Notes under the pieces: model-generated
Seen by the model: the letters and a program-made list of their open reading frames with translations, nothing else
Databases searched by the model: none
Told to the model about the DNA's origin: nothing
Origin: Brevundimonas sp.
GTDB taxonomy: Bacteria; Pseudomonadota; Alphaproteobacteria; Caulobacterales; Caulobacteraceae
Assembly: GCF_016463485.1 (NCBI RefSeq)
Contig: NZ_JAEMRD010000003.1
Location: 23,095-87,094, forward strand
Length of the DNA: 64,000 nt
Reading direction: 5' to 3'
Translations under genes and position numbers: made by a program
Part shown: positions 44,061 to 52,645 of the stretch, in pieces
How the letters are laid out: every line of letters begins with the position of its first letter
How positions within the stretch are numbered: the stretch's first letter is position 1

Positions 44061-44729
44061 TCAGGACGCCGCCAGCGCGACCCCGGCGCCGTTCACCGCC
44101 ACGGCCGCGTCCGACAGCAGGAAGGCGATCACCTCGGCAGCATCCTTCGGCTGGACCCAGCCGGCCGGATCGGCGTCGGGCATGTCGCGACGGTTGGTCG
44201 GGGTATCGAGGATCGTGGGGATGACGGCATTCACTCGCACGCCCTTGCCGCGCAGTTCATCGGCCAGACTGCGGGTCAGGGCCATGACCCCCGCCTTCGA
44301 CGCGGCATAAGGGGCCATACCCGTCGCCGGGTCCACGGCACCCGCTGCGCCGACGTTGACGATCGACCCGCCCTGTTTCAGCAGATGCGGCAGTGCGGCC
44401 CGGCTGGCCAGGGCTGCGGTCAGCAGGTTCGTCCGGAACATGCGATCCCAGGTCTGCGCCTCACCGCCGACGACGGGCTCCCAGACGAAGCCTCCGGCGA
44501 TATTGGCCAGTCCGGTAATCGGACCGAGGGCCGTGGCAACGGTCTCGAACGCCGTGGCGACCGACGCCGCATCCGCCAGGTCGACGCCCGGGAGGACCAG
44601 ATCCGCGTCGATCTCGACCGTGGCCGCCGCATCCACAGCCGCGACGACGACGCCTTGCGCCTTCAATCTCGCGACGACGGCACGGCCGAGCGCGCCTGAG
44701 GCACCGGTAACGATCACGATCCTGGACAC
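44061..44729 (-). CDS. SDR with Ala in place of the catalytic Ser
   Basis: 222 residues, short for a classical SDR. TGASGALG and YAASK are intact, but the catalytic Ser region reads VNVGAAGA, so Ser is replaced by Ala. The GTG at 44729 is chosen for the GGGAGA 7 bases upstream; an ATG at 44753 that overlaps the glutathione transferase stop (ATGA) is an alternative with no clear ribosome site. Reduced or altered activity is expected. Confidence 0.78.
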   Translation of the reverse strand: MSRIVIVTGASGALGRAVVARLKAQGVVVAAVDAAATVEIDADLVLPGVDLADAASVATAFETVATALGPITGLANIAGGFVWEPVVGGEAQTWDRMFRTNLLTAALASRAALPHLLKQGGSIVNVGAAGAVDPATGMAPYAASKAGVMALTRSLADELRGKGVRVNAVIPTILDTPTNRRDMPDADPAGWVQPKDAAEVIAFLLSDAAVAVNGAGVALAAS

Positions 44730-44749
44730 GACAGGTCTCCCTTGATGGC

Positions 44750-45385
44750 TCATACAGGAAAGGGCGGCGTCTTCTCGCGCGCCATGGCCCGCTGGACGCC
44801 GGGCCGCTCGGCCATACGCTGGGCCAAGGCCGAATAGTGCTTCATCTCGACCATCGGATAGTCGCCCGCCACACCCCAGGCGTAGAAGACCAGCGCATAG
44901 GCGTCCGCGACCGACAGACAGTCTCCGACCAGCCAATCGCGACCCACGAGCATCGCGTCGACCTTGCGTAGGTTGGCCTCGAACCGGATGCGGCCCTCGG
45001 TCTTGAGCGGTTCATGGGCCGCTTCGTCCAGAGTGAAGCGGAACGGTGCTCGCGCCATCCGGCCGGTGATGTGAACCGTACTGGCGAACCACGCCGTCAG
45101 CGACAGGGTGCGCGCCGTGTCGAAAGCATCGTCGGGCAGCAGTCCCGCCTCGGGTGCCAACCGCGCCACATAATCGAGGATGGCGACATTCTCGGTCAGC
45201 AACCGCCCGTCAGAAATCAGGGCCGGGACCCCGCCTGACCGATTGGTGCGACGCCAGATCGCGACTGCGTCCGGGTCATGCAGGCGGATGCGGCTGGCCT
45301 CGAACGACAGACCCGACTCTTCCAGAGCGATGTGCGACGCCAGCGAACAGGTCGTCGGCGTATAGAAATAGGTCAGCTCCGGCAT
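44750..45385 (-). CDS. Glutathione S-transferase
   Basis: 211 residues. The thioredoxin-like N-terminal domain begins YFYTPTTCSLASHIAL, with Ser/Cys near residue 13 as in beta-class proteins. It has the conserved VPAL and TENVAILDYV segments, then a helical C-terminal domain with SVADAYA. It may conjugate glutathione to reactive intermediates or catalyse an isomerisation, as GSTs in aromatic pathways do. The ATG at 45385 follows GGAGG by 8 bases. It lies downstream of the thiolase gene. Confidence 0.87.
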   Translation of the reverse strand: MPELTYFYTPTTCSLASHIALEESGLSFEASRIRLHDPDAVAIWRRTNRSGGVPALISDGRLLTENVAILDYVARLAPEAGLLPDDAFDTARTLSLTAWFASTVHITGRMARAPFRFTLDEAAHEPLKTEGRIRFEANLRKVDAMLVGRDWLVGDCLSVADAYALVFYAWGVAGDYPMVEMKHYSALAQRMAERPGVQRAMAREKTPPFPV

Positions 45386-45401
45386 GGTCACGCCTCCGCC
45401 T

Positions 45402-46589
45402 TCAGGTCGTCGGCGTCGGCATCAGGTTCTCATACACAGTCGCCGTGGCCAGGCCGCCGGCGCAGCAGATGGCCTGGAGCCCGTATTTCTGTCCCGTCCG
45501 GCCCAGTTCGTGGATCAGGCTGGTCGCCAGCCGCGCGCCGGTGGCACCCAGCGGGTGACCCAGGGCGATGGCGCCGCCGTTGACGTTCAACCGGTCCGAC
45601 CCGACGCCGGTCTGCTGCATCCACATCAGGGGAACGCTGGCGAAGGCCTCGTTGACCTCGAACAGGGCGATGTCGTCGAACGACAGCCCGGCGGAGGCGG
45701 CGGCCTTCTGGCTGGCCGCGATCGGACCTTCCAGCATCATGACCGGATCGGCGCCGACCACGGCGACCGACCTGACCAGGGCCAGCGGCGTCAGATTGTA
45801 CTTCTTCACCGCCGCCTCGGACGCCAGCAGCACGACCGCCGCCCCGTCCGAAATTTGAGACGCATTGCCGGCGGTGACGCGACCGTTCTCGCGGAAGCTG
45901 GTCTTCAGCGTGGACAGCTTCTCGCGGCTGGTGTCGCGGCGGATGGTCTGGTCGGCGTCCAGCGTCTCGCGCGGCCCCTCCCAGTCCTTTTCGGCCAGGT
46001 CGCCGACCGGCACGGACACCGTCTCGGCGCGGAAATGGCCCGCGTCCGTGGCAACAGCCGCGCGCCTGTGGCTTTCGGCCGCGAAGTCGTCCAGCGCGTC
46101 GCGGTCGAAGCCGTATTTGTCGGAAATCCGCTCGGCCGCCTCGCCCTGACTGGTCAGCTCATACCGATCCGAAACCATCCAGCCAAACGCCTCGCCGTGG
46201 ATGGCGCGGTTGGAGCCCATCGGCACCCGCGACATCGCCTCGGCCCCGCCCGCGACCACCAGGTCGCTCAGCCCCGCCGCGATCTGGGCCGCGCCAATAT
46301 GGATTGCGGCTTCCGACGACCCGCATTTGCGATCGACCGTCATGGCTGGGATCGTCACGGGCCAGCCCGCCCCCAGTAGCGATGTCCGCGCGATATTGGC
46401 CGACTGTTCCCCAATCTGGGTCACGTTGCCGAAGATCACGTCGTCGATCTGCCCGGCTTCAACCCCCGCCCGCGCGATCAGCGCGTTCAGCGCATGGGCA
46501 CCCAGATGGTCGGCACGGACCCCGGCCAACGCCCCGCGAAATTTCCCGATCGGCGTGCGAACCGCCGCGACCACATAGACCAGGTTCAC
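45402..46589 (-). CDS. Acetyl-CoA acyltransferase (beta-ketothiolase)
   Basis: 395 residues. The nucleophile C89 (RKCGSSEAA), the His of GHPLGATG and the late Cys of CCAGG make a full thiolase site, together with NEAFA. It cleaves 3-ketoacyl-CoA with CoA. The start is GTG 46589, overlapping the dehydrogenase stop (GTGA). With the upstream 3-hydroxyacyl-CoA dehydrogenase it supplies the last two steps of a beta-oxidation round. Confidence 0.93.
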   Translation of the reverse strand: MNLVYVVAAVRTPIGKFRGALAGVRADHLGAHALNALIARAGVEAGQIDDVIFGNVTQIGEQSANIARTSLLGAGWPVTIPAMTVDRKCGSSEAAIHIGAAQIAAGLSDLVVAGGAEAMSRVPMGSNRAIHGEAFGWMVSDRYELTSQGEAAERISDKYGFDRDALDDFAAESHRRAAVATDAGHFRAETVSVPVGDLAEKDWEGPRETLDADQTIRRDTSREKLSTLKTSFRENGRVTAGNASQISDGAAVVLLASEAAVKKYNLTPLALVRSVAVVGADPVMMLEGPIAASQKAAASAGLSFDDIALFEVNEAFASVPLMWMQQTGVGSDRLNVNGGAIALGHPLGATGARLATSLIHELGRTGQKYGLQAICCAGGLATATVYENLMPTPTT

Positions 46590-47476
46590 AGGTTGGTCCC
46601 CTTCAGGCCGGACCCCGGCACCTTGACGCCATTCTCGTATTTATAGACGCCCCAACCGGTCTTGCGGCCGTAGCGCCCTGCCTTGACCATCTTGATGATC
46701 AGCGGGCACGGTCTGAACTTGTCGCCCAGGGTGCTATGCAGATAGTGCAGCACCGACAGCCGCGTATCCCAGCCGGTCAGGTCGCCCAGCTCCAGCGGCC
46801 CCATCGGGTGGTTGAAGCCGAGCCTCAGCGCCGTGTCGATGTCCTCGGCGGTCGCGGCGCCTTCCTGAAGCATCCACATCGCCTCGTTACCGGCCATGGC
46901 GGACATCCGGCTGGTGGTCAGGCCCGGCGTCTCGTTCACGACGATCGCCGTCTTGCCCAGTTGCGCCACATAGTCCCGACAGATCGCCACGGCCTCGTCG
47001 GTGGTGGCCAGGCCGCGCACCAGCTCGACCAGCTTCATCTTCTGAACCGGGTTGAAGAAATGCATCCCGATGACCCGGGTCGGGTCGACACAGGCGGCCG
47101 CGATCTCGGTCACGCTCAGCGCCGAGGTATTGGTCGCCAACAGGCCGGTCGGCGCCATCACGGCCTCGGCCTTCTTGACCACATCGATCTTGATCGCGAG
47201 GTTTTCGGAGACCGTCTCGACCAGAAGATCGGCCCCGGCCGCGCCGTCGGTGACGCTCGCGGACGTCGTTAGCCTTGCAAGGGCCGCATCCGCTGCCAGT
47301 TGCACGACCTTGCCCAACCGGACCCCATCGGCGAGGATGCCAGCGATCGTCGTCTGCGCCTTGGCCAACTGTTCGCCCGAGACGTCGATCAGACAGACGG
47401 TATGGCCCGACGACGCGAACGCATGCGCGATCCCGACGCCCATCAGGCCGGCTCCCACCACTGCAACCTTGGCCAA
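46586..47476 (-). CDS. 3-hydroxyacyl-CoA dehydrogenase
   Basis: 296 residues. An N-terminal NAD-binding fold (VVGAGLMGVGIA), the NTSAL motif, HFFNPVQKMKLVE with the catalytic His, and a C-terminal domain with GWG in the usual place. This is the length of the monofunctional enzyme. It oxidises 3-hydroxyacyl-CoA to 3-ketoacyl-CoA. The start appears to be TTG at 47476 with AAGGT upstream; no in-frame ATG was found nearby. It is divergent from the acyl-CoA dehydrogenase pair. Confidence 0.92.
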   Translation of the reverse strand: MAKVAVVGAGLMGVGIAHAFASSGHTVCLIDVSGEQLAKAQTTIAGILADGVRLGKVVQLAADAALARLTTSASVTDGAAGADLLVETVSENLAIKIDVVKKAEAVMAPTGLLATNTSALSVTEIAAACVDPTRVIGMHFFNPVQKMKLVELVRGLATTDEAVAICRDYVAQLGKTAIVVNETPGLTTSRMSAMAGNEAMWMLQEGAATAEDIDTALRLGFNHPMGPLELGDLTGWDTRLSVLHYLHSTLGDKFRPCPLIIKMVKAGRYGRKTGWGVYKYENGVKVPGSGLKGTNL

Positions 47477-47653
47477 TGCTGTCTACCTTCTTGCTGGGCA
47501 GGATCGCCGCGTCGTCGCGGGTGCCGGGCACGCCGTGCAGGCCGGTAAAGCCGGGCCGCTTCGGATGCTTTAGCCTCCCCCGTGCGCGACGGACCGGCCG
47601 TCGTCATCGTTGGCCCGATCCTAACGGAAAACAGGATGTCGCAGCAAACAGTA

Positions 47654-47688
47654 TTCTCTGGTCAGAACGATATTCTGGAATGTATAGA
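47654..47688 (+). promoter_or_regulatory. Promoter with perfect CAGAA-N5-TTCTG operator
   Basis: CAGAACGATATTCTG (47663-47677) has perfect arms. It lies between a -35-like TGGTCA (47659-47664) and TATAGA (47683-47688), 18 bases apart. TTCT-CTGGTC-AGAA (47654-47667) overlaps its left side. The region is shared by the acyl-CoA dehydrogenase operon (+) and the dehydrogenase/thiolase operon (-). Confidence 0.55.
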
Positions 47689-47735
47689 ACGAAACGCTCC
47701 GCAAGAGAGCCGATTCAAACGTCCGGGAAGCCTTC

Positions 47736-48887
47736 GTGAACCTGCTCGACCAGTTCGGCCCGCCTGTCCTGCCAACAGGCCTGGGGCCTCTTCGCACCGC
47801 CGTTCGTGACTTCGTCGCCGAATGGATCCCGACCTCGACGCCCGAGAAGCGCGCCCTCTCATGGATGGGGTTCGACGCCGACTTCAGCCGTCTGCTAGGT
47901 GCCAAGGGCTGGCTTGGCCTCAGCATTCCCAAACAGTATGGCGGCCACGACGCATCGCCGTTCGAACGGTTCGTCGTCAGTGAGGAGTTGCTGGCCGCCG
48001 GAGCCCCCGTTACCGCCCACTGGATCGCCGACCGCCAGAGCGCGCCATTAATCCTGCGTCATGGCACGGAGGCGCAGAAGCAACGCTATCTTCCCGCCAT
48101 CTGCGCCGGAGAACTGTATTTCTGCATCGGCATGAGCGAACCGGCGTCGGGTTCTGACCTCGCCTCGGTCCGGACCAAAGCCGACCGTCAGGCCGATGGA
48201 TCGTGGGTTCTGAACGGCCGCAAGGTCTGGACCACCAATGCAGACCGCTGTCACTTCATGATTGCCCTGGTCCGCACCGACCCCGCCAGCGAGCGTCATG
48301 CCGGCCTGTCCCAGATCATCGTCGACCTGACCCTGCCCGGCGTCATGATCCGCCCGATCAAGGATCTGTCGGGCCACGAGCATTTCAACGAAGTCACCTT
48401 TGACGACGTGCGCCTCGGCGCAGACGCTCTGATCGGCGTCGAGGGCGACGGCTGGGCCCAGGCGACGTCGGAACTGGCGTTCGAGCGTAGTGGCCCCGAA
48501 CGATTCCTCAGCGCCATGACCCTTTTCCGCTGCCTGGTGGGCGCGGTCGGCCCGATGCCCGACGCGCGTCAGGCCATGGAGATCGGACGTCTCGCCGCCT
48601 GGCTCATCTCGCTGCGGTCGATGTCGGTCTCTGTCACCGCCCAACTCGCGAGCGGCGACGATCCCGTCTGGGCCGCCTCCTGCGTCAAGGATCTGGGCAC
48701 CGGCTATGAGCAGGACACGGTCGAGGTCGCCATGCGGCTGATCGATTCCCTGCCCCCCGGCGAACAGGCTGCGACGACCCGGCGCGTCCTGGCCATCGTC
48801 CAGAGCATGGCACCCTCATTTTCCCTGCGCGGCGGCACGCGCGAGATCCTGCGCGGCATTCTCGCCCGCGGCCTGGGAGTACGCTGA
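47736..48887 (+). CDS. Acyl-CoA dehydrogenase, first subunit of a probable heteromer
   Basis: 383 residues. The middle beta-domain has the usual MSEPASGSD and VWTTNAD contacts to flavin and substrate, but the C-terminal helix lacks the RxxFGxxI-type FAD motif. The adjacent gene 48887 has the opposite: FAD motif present, middle signature absent. Steroid degraders make alpha2beta2 enzymes (ChsE1-ChsE2) with one FAD site shared in this manner. The end reads RGGTREILRG, without the MCAD-type Glu. The start is GTG 47736, after GGGAAG. The stop overlaps the next ATG (TGATG). Confidence 0.87.
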   Translation: MNLLDQFGPPVLPTGLGPLRTAVRDFVAEWIPTSTPEKRALSWMGFDADFSRLLGAKGWLGLSIPKQYGGHDASPFERFVVSEELLAAGAPVTAHWIADRQSAPLILRHGTEAQKQRYLPAICAGELYFCIGMSEPASGSDLASVRTKADRQADGSWVLNGRKVWTTNADRCHFMIALVRTDPASERHAGLSQIIVDLTLPGVMIRPIKDLSGHEHFNEVTFDDVRLGADALIGVEGDGWAQATSELAFERSGPERFLSAMTLFRCLVGAVGPMPDARQAMEIGRLAAWLISLRSMSVSVTAQLASGDDPVWAASCVKDLGTGYEQDTVEVAMRLIDSLPPGEQAATTRRVLAIVQSMAPSFSLRGGTREILRGILARGLGVR

Positions 48888-49903
48888 TGCGAACCCTGCT
48901 TCAGGAGACGATCGAGCGGCTGCTGGCAGACGCGGTCACGCCCGACCTGCTGCGCGCCGCCGAGACCGGCGTCTGGCCTGCCGACCTCTGGGCCGAGATC
49001 GAGGCCTTGGGCCTGCCCTTCGCCGCCGTGCCCGAAGACCTTGGCGGGACGGGCGCGAGCTGGAGCGACATCTTCGTGGTCGTCCGCGCCTGCGGAGCCG
49101 CGGCCGCGCCAGTGCCCCTGCCCGAGGCCATCTTCGCCAACAGCCTGCTGTCGTCGGCAGGCCTCGCCCCGCCCGAAAATGGCGTTATCGTCTTCGCGAC
49201 CGGTTCGTCCGACGCGCCCCTCGCCGATGTCCCATGGGGGCGTCACGCTCATTGGCTGGTTCTGCATGACGCTAAGGCCGGGCGGATCGCCCTGCATTCT
49301 CTCGCGGACGCCGGGATCGTCACGGATGCTAACGTCGCCGGCGAGCCACGCGACATCGTCACCCTTGCGCTCGGCTCTCTGGTTGCCGAGGCCGCGACGT
49401 CGGCCTCGACCGACGCCGTCGTGCTGGGCGGGGCGATGCTGAGGTCGGCCCAGATGGCGGGCGCGCTCGGTCGCCTGACCGAGGTCAACGCCGACTACGC
49501 CAATGAACGCGTCCAGTTCGGCCGCCCGATCGGCAAGTTCCAGGCGGTCCAGCAACAGCTGGCGGTCTTGGCCACCCAGGCCGCCGCCGCCGTCGCCGCC
49601 GCCGAGGCGGCCTTCCTGATGGCCGATCCCGCGCCTGACCTTTTGACCACCGCCTCGGCCAAGGCCGTGTCCGGCGAGGCGGCCGGCATGGGTGCCGCCA
49701 TCGCCCACGCGGTCTTCGGCGCCATCGGCTTCACCCACGAACACAGCCTGCATTTCCTGACCCGCCGCCTTTGGGCCTGGCGCGCGGAATACGGCTCTGA
49801 CGCCTTCTGGGCCGAGCGGCTGGGCCGGACCATCGCTGCGGCCGGAGACGACGGCCTGTGGCCCTTGGTCACCGGCGCGTTCGAGGAGACATCAAACCCA
49901 TGA
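48887..49903 (+). CDS. Acyl-CoA dehydrogenase, second subunit of a probable heteromer
   Basis: 338 residues, shorter than a full enzyme. The C-terminal helical domain carries the FAD-binding pattern ERVQFGRPIGKFQAVQQQLA, but the beta-domain with the MSEP/WxTN signature is degenerate or lost. It complements 47736, with which it overlaps. It probably oxidises a bulky acyl-CoA in a heteromeric enzyme. The stop overlaps the crotonase ATG by 4 bases. Confidence 0.85.
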   Translation: MRTLLQETIERLLADAVTPDLLRAAETGVWPADLWAEIEALGLPFAAVPEDLGGTGASWSDIFVVVRACGAAAAPVPLPEAIFANSLLSSAGLAPPENGVIVFATGSSDAPLADVPWGRHAHWLVLHDAKAGRIALHSLADAGIVTDANVAGEPRDIVTLALGSLVAEAATSASTDAVVLGGAMLRSAQMAGALGRLTEVNADYANERVQFGRPIGKFQAVQQQLAVLATQAAAAVAAAEAAFLMADPAPDLLTTASAKAVSGEAAGMGAAIAHAVFGAIGFTHEHSLHFLTRRLWAWRAEYGSDAFWAERLGRTIAAAGDDGLWPLVTGAFEETSNP

Positions 49904-50700
49904 CAGACTTCCTGCTCAAGACCCGCGACGGCCCCGTCGCCGTCTGGACCCTGAACCGACCGGAGGCGCGCAACGCGTTCAGCAAACCCGAGGACATGTT
50001 CGAGATCGAGGACGCCTGCGAGGAGGTCCGCGCCGACCCCTCGATCCACGTCGTCGTAATCACCGGCGCCGGCGCGTCCTTCTGCGCGGGCGGCGACATC
50101 AAGGCGATGCAGAACCGCACCGGCATCTTCGAAGGCTCGCCCTATCGCCTGCGCAACCGCTATCGCGACGGTATCCAGCGCATCCCTATGGCGCTGTACG
50201 AACTCGAAACGCCGGTGATCGCCGCCGTCAACGGCCACGCCATCGGTGCCGGCCTCGACTTCGCCTGTATGGCGGACATTCGCATAGCCTCGACCACCGC
50301 CATCTTCGCCGAGAGCTTCGTCAAGCTGGGCATCGTCCCTGGCGACGGAGGGGCCTGGCTCCTGCCACGCATCGTGGGGATGCCGCGTGCCAGCCACATG
50401 GCTCTGACCGGCGACGCCCTGAATGCCCAGACCGCGCTAGACTGGACCCTGGTGACCCAACTGACCGCGCCCGAGGATCTGATGACCACGGCCATGGCCC
50501 TGGCCCACCGCGTCGCCTCCAGCCCCGGCCATGCGCTTCGCCTGACCAAGCGCCTGCTGCGCGAGGGTCAGCACATGCGTCTCGGGCCCCTGCTCGAACT
50601 GTCGGCCGCCTATCAGGCCCTGGCCCACCACACCAACGATCACGCAGAGGCCGTCAACGCGATGATCGAGAAACGCCCTCCCAACTACACGGACAGCTGA
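49900..50700 (+). CDS. Crotonase-family protein lacking both hydratase glutamates
   Basis: 266 residues. The oxyanion-hole segments GGDIK and GAGLD are kept, but the two Glu of true hydratases are gone: GAGLD has Asp in the first place and ESFVKLG has Phe in the second. Crotonases of this kind may be isomerases, hydrolases or C-C lyases acting on CoA esters. It overlaps the upstream acyl-CoA dehydrogenase by 4 bases and is followed by another one after 7 bases. Confidence 0.85.
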   Translation: MTDFLLKTRDGPVAVWTLNRPEARNAFSKPEDMFEIEDACEEVRADPSIHVVVITGAGASFCAGGDIKAMQNRTGIFEGSPYRLRNRYRDGIQRIPMALYELETPVIAAVNGHAIGAGLDFACMADIRIASTTAIFAESFVKLGIVPGDGGAWLLPRIVGMPRASHMALTGDALNAQTALDWTLVTQLTAPEDLMTTAMALAHRVASSPGHALRLTKRLLREGQHMRLGPLLELSAAYQALAHHTNDHAEAVNAMIEKRPPNYTDS

Positions 50701-50707
50701 GCCCGCC

Positions 50708-51844
50708 ATGACCACCCGCAAGGTCTTCCGCGACGACCACGAGATGTTCCGCGATCAGGTCCGGCGTTTCGTCGAGACCGAGATCGTGCCGCACCACGCC
50801 GAGTGGGAACGCGACGGCATCGTGCCAAAATCCCTGTGGCTGCGCGCGGGCGAAGAAGGCCTGCTGTGCGTCACAGCCCCCGAGGAATACGGCGGCTCCG
50901 GCGGCGACTTCGGTCACAGCGCCATCCTGATCGAGGAACTGGCGCGGGTGAATGCGACCGCCGTCGGCTTCACCACCCATTCCGACGTCGCTGTCCCCTA
51001 TCTGGTCAACTACGGCACAGACGACCAGAAGGCGCGCTGGCTGCCCCGGCTGATTTCCGGTGAGTTGATCGCCGTCATCGCCATGTCCGAGCCCCAGATC
51101 GGCAGCGACCTGCGCGGCATGAAGACCAAGGCGGTCCGCGACGGCGACCACTATGTCCTGTCGGGCCAGAAGACCTTCATCACCAACGGCATCAATTCCG
51201 GCCTGGCTATCGTCGCGGCCAAGGTCGAGGGCCAGGCCAACCCCAAGGACATCACCCTGTTCTGCGTCGAGGAGGGCACGCCCGGCTTCGAGAAGGGCAA
51301 GAAGCTTGAGAAGATCGGTCTGCGCGGCCAGGACACCTCCGAACTGTTCTTCTCCGACGTCCGGGTGCCGGTCGAGAACAGGCTGGGCGAGGAAAGCGGC
51401 GGCTTCACCTGCCTGATGACCGAACTGGCCAAGGAGCGGCTGGTCATCGGCATCCGCGCCGCCGCCTCGCTGGAGTCCATGCTCGAAAAGACCGTCGCCT
51501 ATACCAAGGACCGCGTCGTGTTCGGCAAGCCCCTGTTCGAGTTCCAGAACACCCGGTTCAAGCTGGCCGACGTCAAGGCGCGGACCCAGATGCTGAGAGT
51601 CTTCATCGACGACTGCCTGCAGAAGCTGCTGGATGGCGAACTGACGCCCGAAACCGCCGCCATGGCCAAGCTGACCAGCGCCGAACTGCACGGCCAGCTT
51701 CTGGATGAACTGCTCCAGCTTCATGGCGGATACGGCTATATGAGCGAATACGATGTCGGGCGCGCCTGGGTCGATGCGCGGGTCGCCCGCATCTATGCCG
51801 GGACGTCCGAGATCATGAAGGAAATCATCGCCCGCACCCTCTGA
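50708..51844 (+). CDS. Acyl-CoA dehydrogenase, long-chain (LCAD-like)
   Basis: 378 residues, complete. It has MSEPQIGSDL, the FAD contact KTFITNG, RVVFGKPLFEFQN and GGYGYM. The catalytic Glu is not in the MCAD position (the end reads IYAGTSEIMKEI, Ala for Glu), and the helix-G segment with ELAKERLVI and ASLESMLEKT suggests the LCAD/IVD arrangement, in which the base lies there. It would introduce the 2,3-double bond of an acyl-CoA. It follows the crotonase gene closely. Confidence 0.9.
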   Translation: MTTRKVFRDDHEMFRDQVRRFVETEIVPHHAEWERDGIVPKSLWLRAGEEGLLCVTAPEEYGGSGGDFGHSAILIEELARVNATAVGFTTHSDVAVPYLVNYGTDDQKARWLPRLISGELIAVIAMSEPQIGSDLRGMKTKAVRDGDHYVLSGQKTFITNGINSGLAIVAAKVEGQANPKDITLFCVEEGTPGFEKGKKLEKIGLRGQDTSELFFSDVRVPVENRLGEESGGFTCLMTELAKERLVIGIRAAASLESMLEKTVAYTKDRVVFGKPLFEFQNTRFKLADVKARTQMLRVFIDDCLQKLLDGELTPETAAMAKLTSAELHGQLLDELLQLHGGYGYMSEYDVGRAWVDARVARIYAGTSEIMKEIIARTL

Positions 51845-51865
51845 CGGGCGGTCAGGAGCCGGTTC

Positions 51866-52645
51866 ATGGATTTCGGCATCACCGGCAAACGCGCCCTGAT
51901 CTGCGCCTCTTCGTCGGGGCTGGGAAAGGCCTGCGCCATCTCGCTCTCGACCGAGGGCGTCGAGGTCTGGATCAACGGCCGCGACGCCGAGCGGCTCGAG
52001 GCCGCGGCTACCGAGATCGAAACGCTGACCGGCCGCCACCCCCACACCATCCTCGCCGATGTCGACACCGCCGAGGGCCGCGCTGCCGTTCTGGCCGCCT
52101 GTCCCGCGCCCGACATCCTGGTCTGCAACAGCGGCGGCCCCAAGCCCGGCCGCCTTCAGGACTGGACCGAAGCCGCCTGGTCCGAGGTCGTCGCGGCCAA
52201 GATGATCTCGCCGATCCTGCTGATCCAGTCGGTGATCGGCGGCATGCGCGAGCGCGGTTTCGGTCGTGTGGTCGCCATAACCTCGGCCATGGTCAAGACA
52301 CCGAAATTTCCCATGGCCCTGTCCACCGGCCCCCGTGCGGGCCTGACCGCCTTCTGCAAGGCCCTGGCCGGAGAGGTCGCGGCCGACGGCGTGACCATCA
52401 ACTGCATCCTGCCCGAAAAGGTCGAGACCGACCGGCTGGCCCAGATGACCCGATCCCTGGCCCGCGTCCGACAGATCGACCCGGCCGACGCCCGCGCTGA
52501 GCTGGTCGCCTCCATTCCCGCCGGCCGCTTCGGTCGTCCGTCCGAGGTCGGGGACGCCTGCGCCTTCCTGTGCTCGGACCGCGCCGGCTACATCACCGGC
52601 CAGAACCTTCAACTTGATGGCGGCGCCTATTCCGGCCTGATCTAG
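51866..52645 (+). CDS. SDR-fold protein with SxxxR instead of YxxxK
   Basis: 259 residues. The cofactor motif CASSSGLG is slightly off, and the YxxxK position reads STGPR, as in the SDR at 14394 (SVTNR). The catalytic Ser (ITSAM) is kept. The pattern LSTGPRAGLTAF is that of the BKR_like_SDR_like subgroup, which is known for an imperfect tetrad. AGGAG stands before the ATG. The TAG overlaps the TAG of the convergent FAH gene (CTAG). The reaction is unknown. Confidence 0.82.
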   Translation: MDFGITGKRALICASSSGLGKACAISLSTEGVEVWINGRDAERLEAAATEIETLTGRHPHTILADVDTAEGRAAVLAACPAPDILVCNSGGPKPGRLQDWTEAAWSEVVAAKMISPILLIQSVIGGMRERGFGRVVAITSAMVKTPKFPMALSTGPRAGLTAFCKALAGEVAADGVTINCILPEKVETDRLAQMTRSLARVRQIDPADARAELVASIPAGRFGRPSEVGDACAFLCSDRAGYITGQNLQLDGGAYSGLI

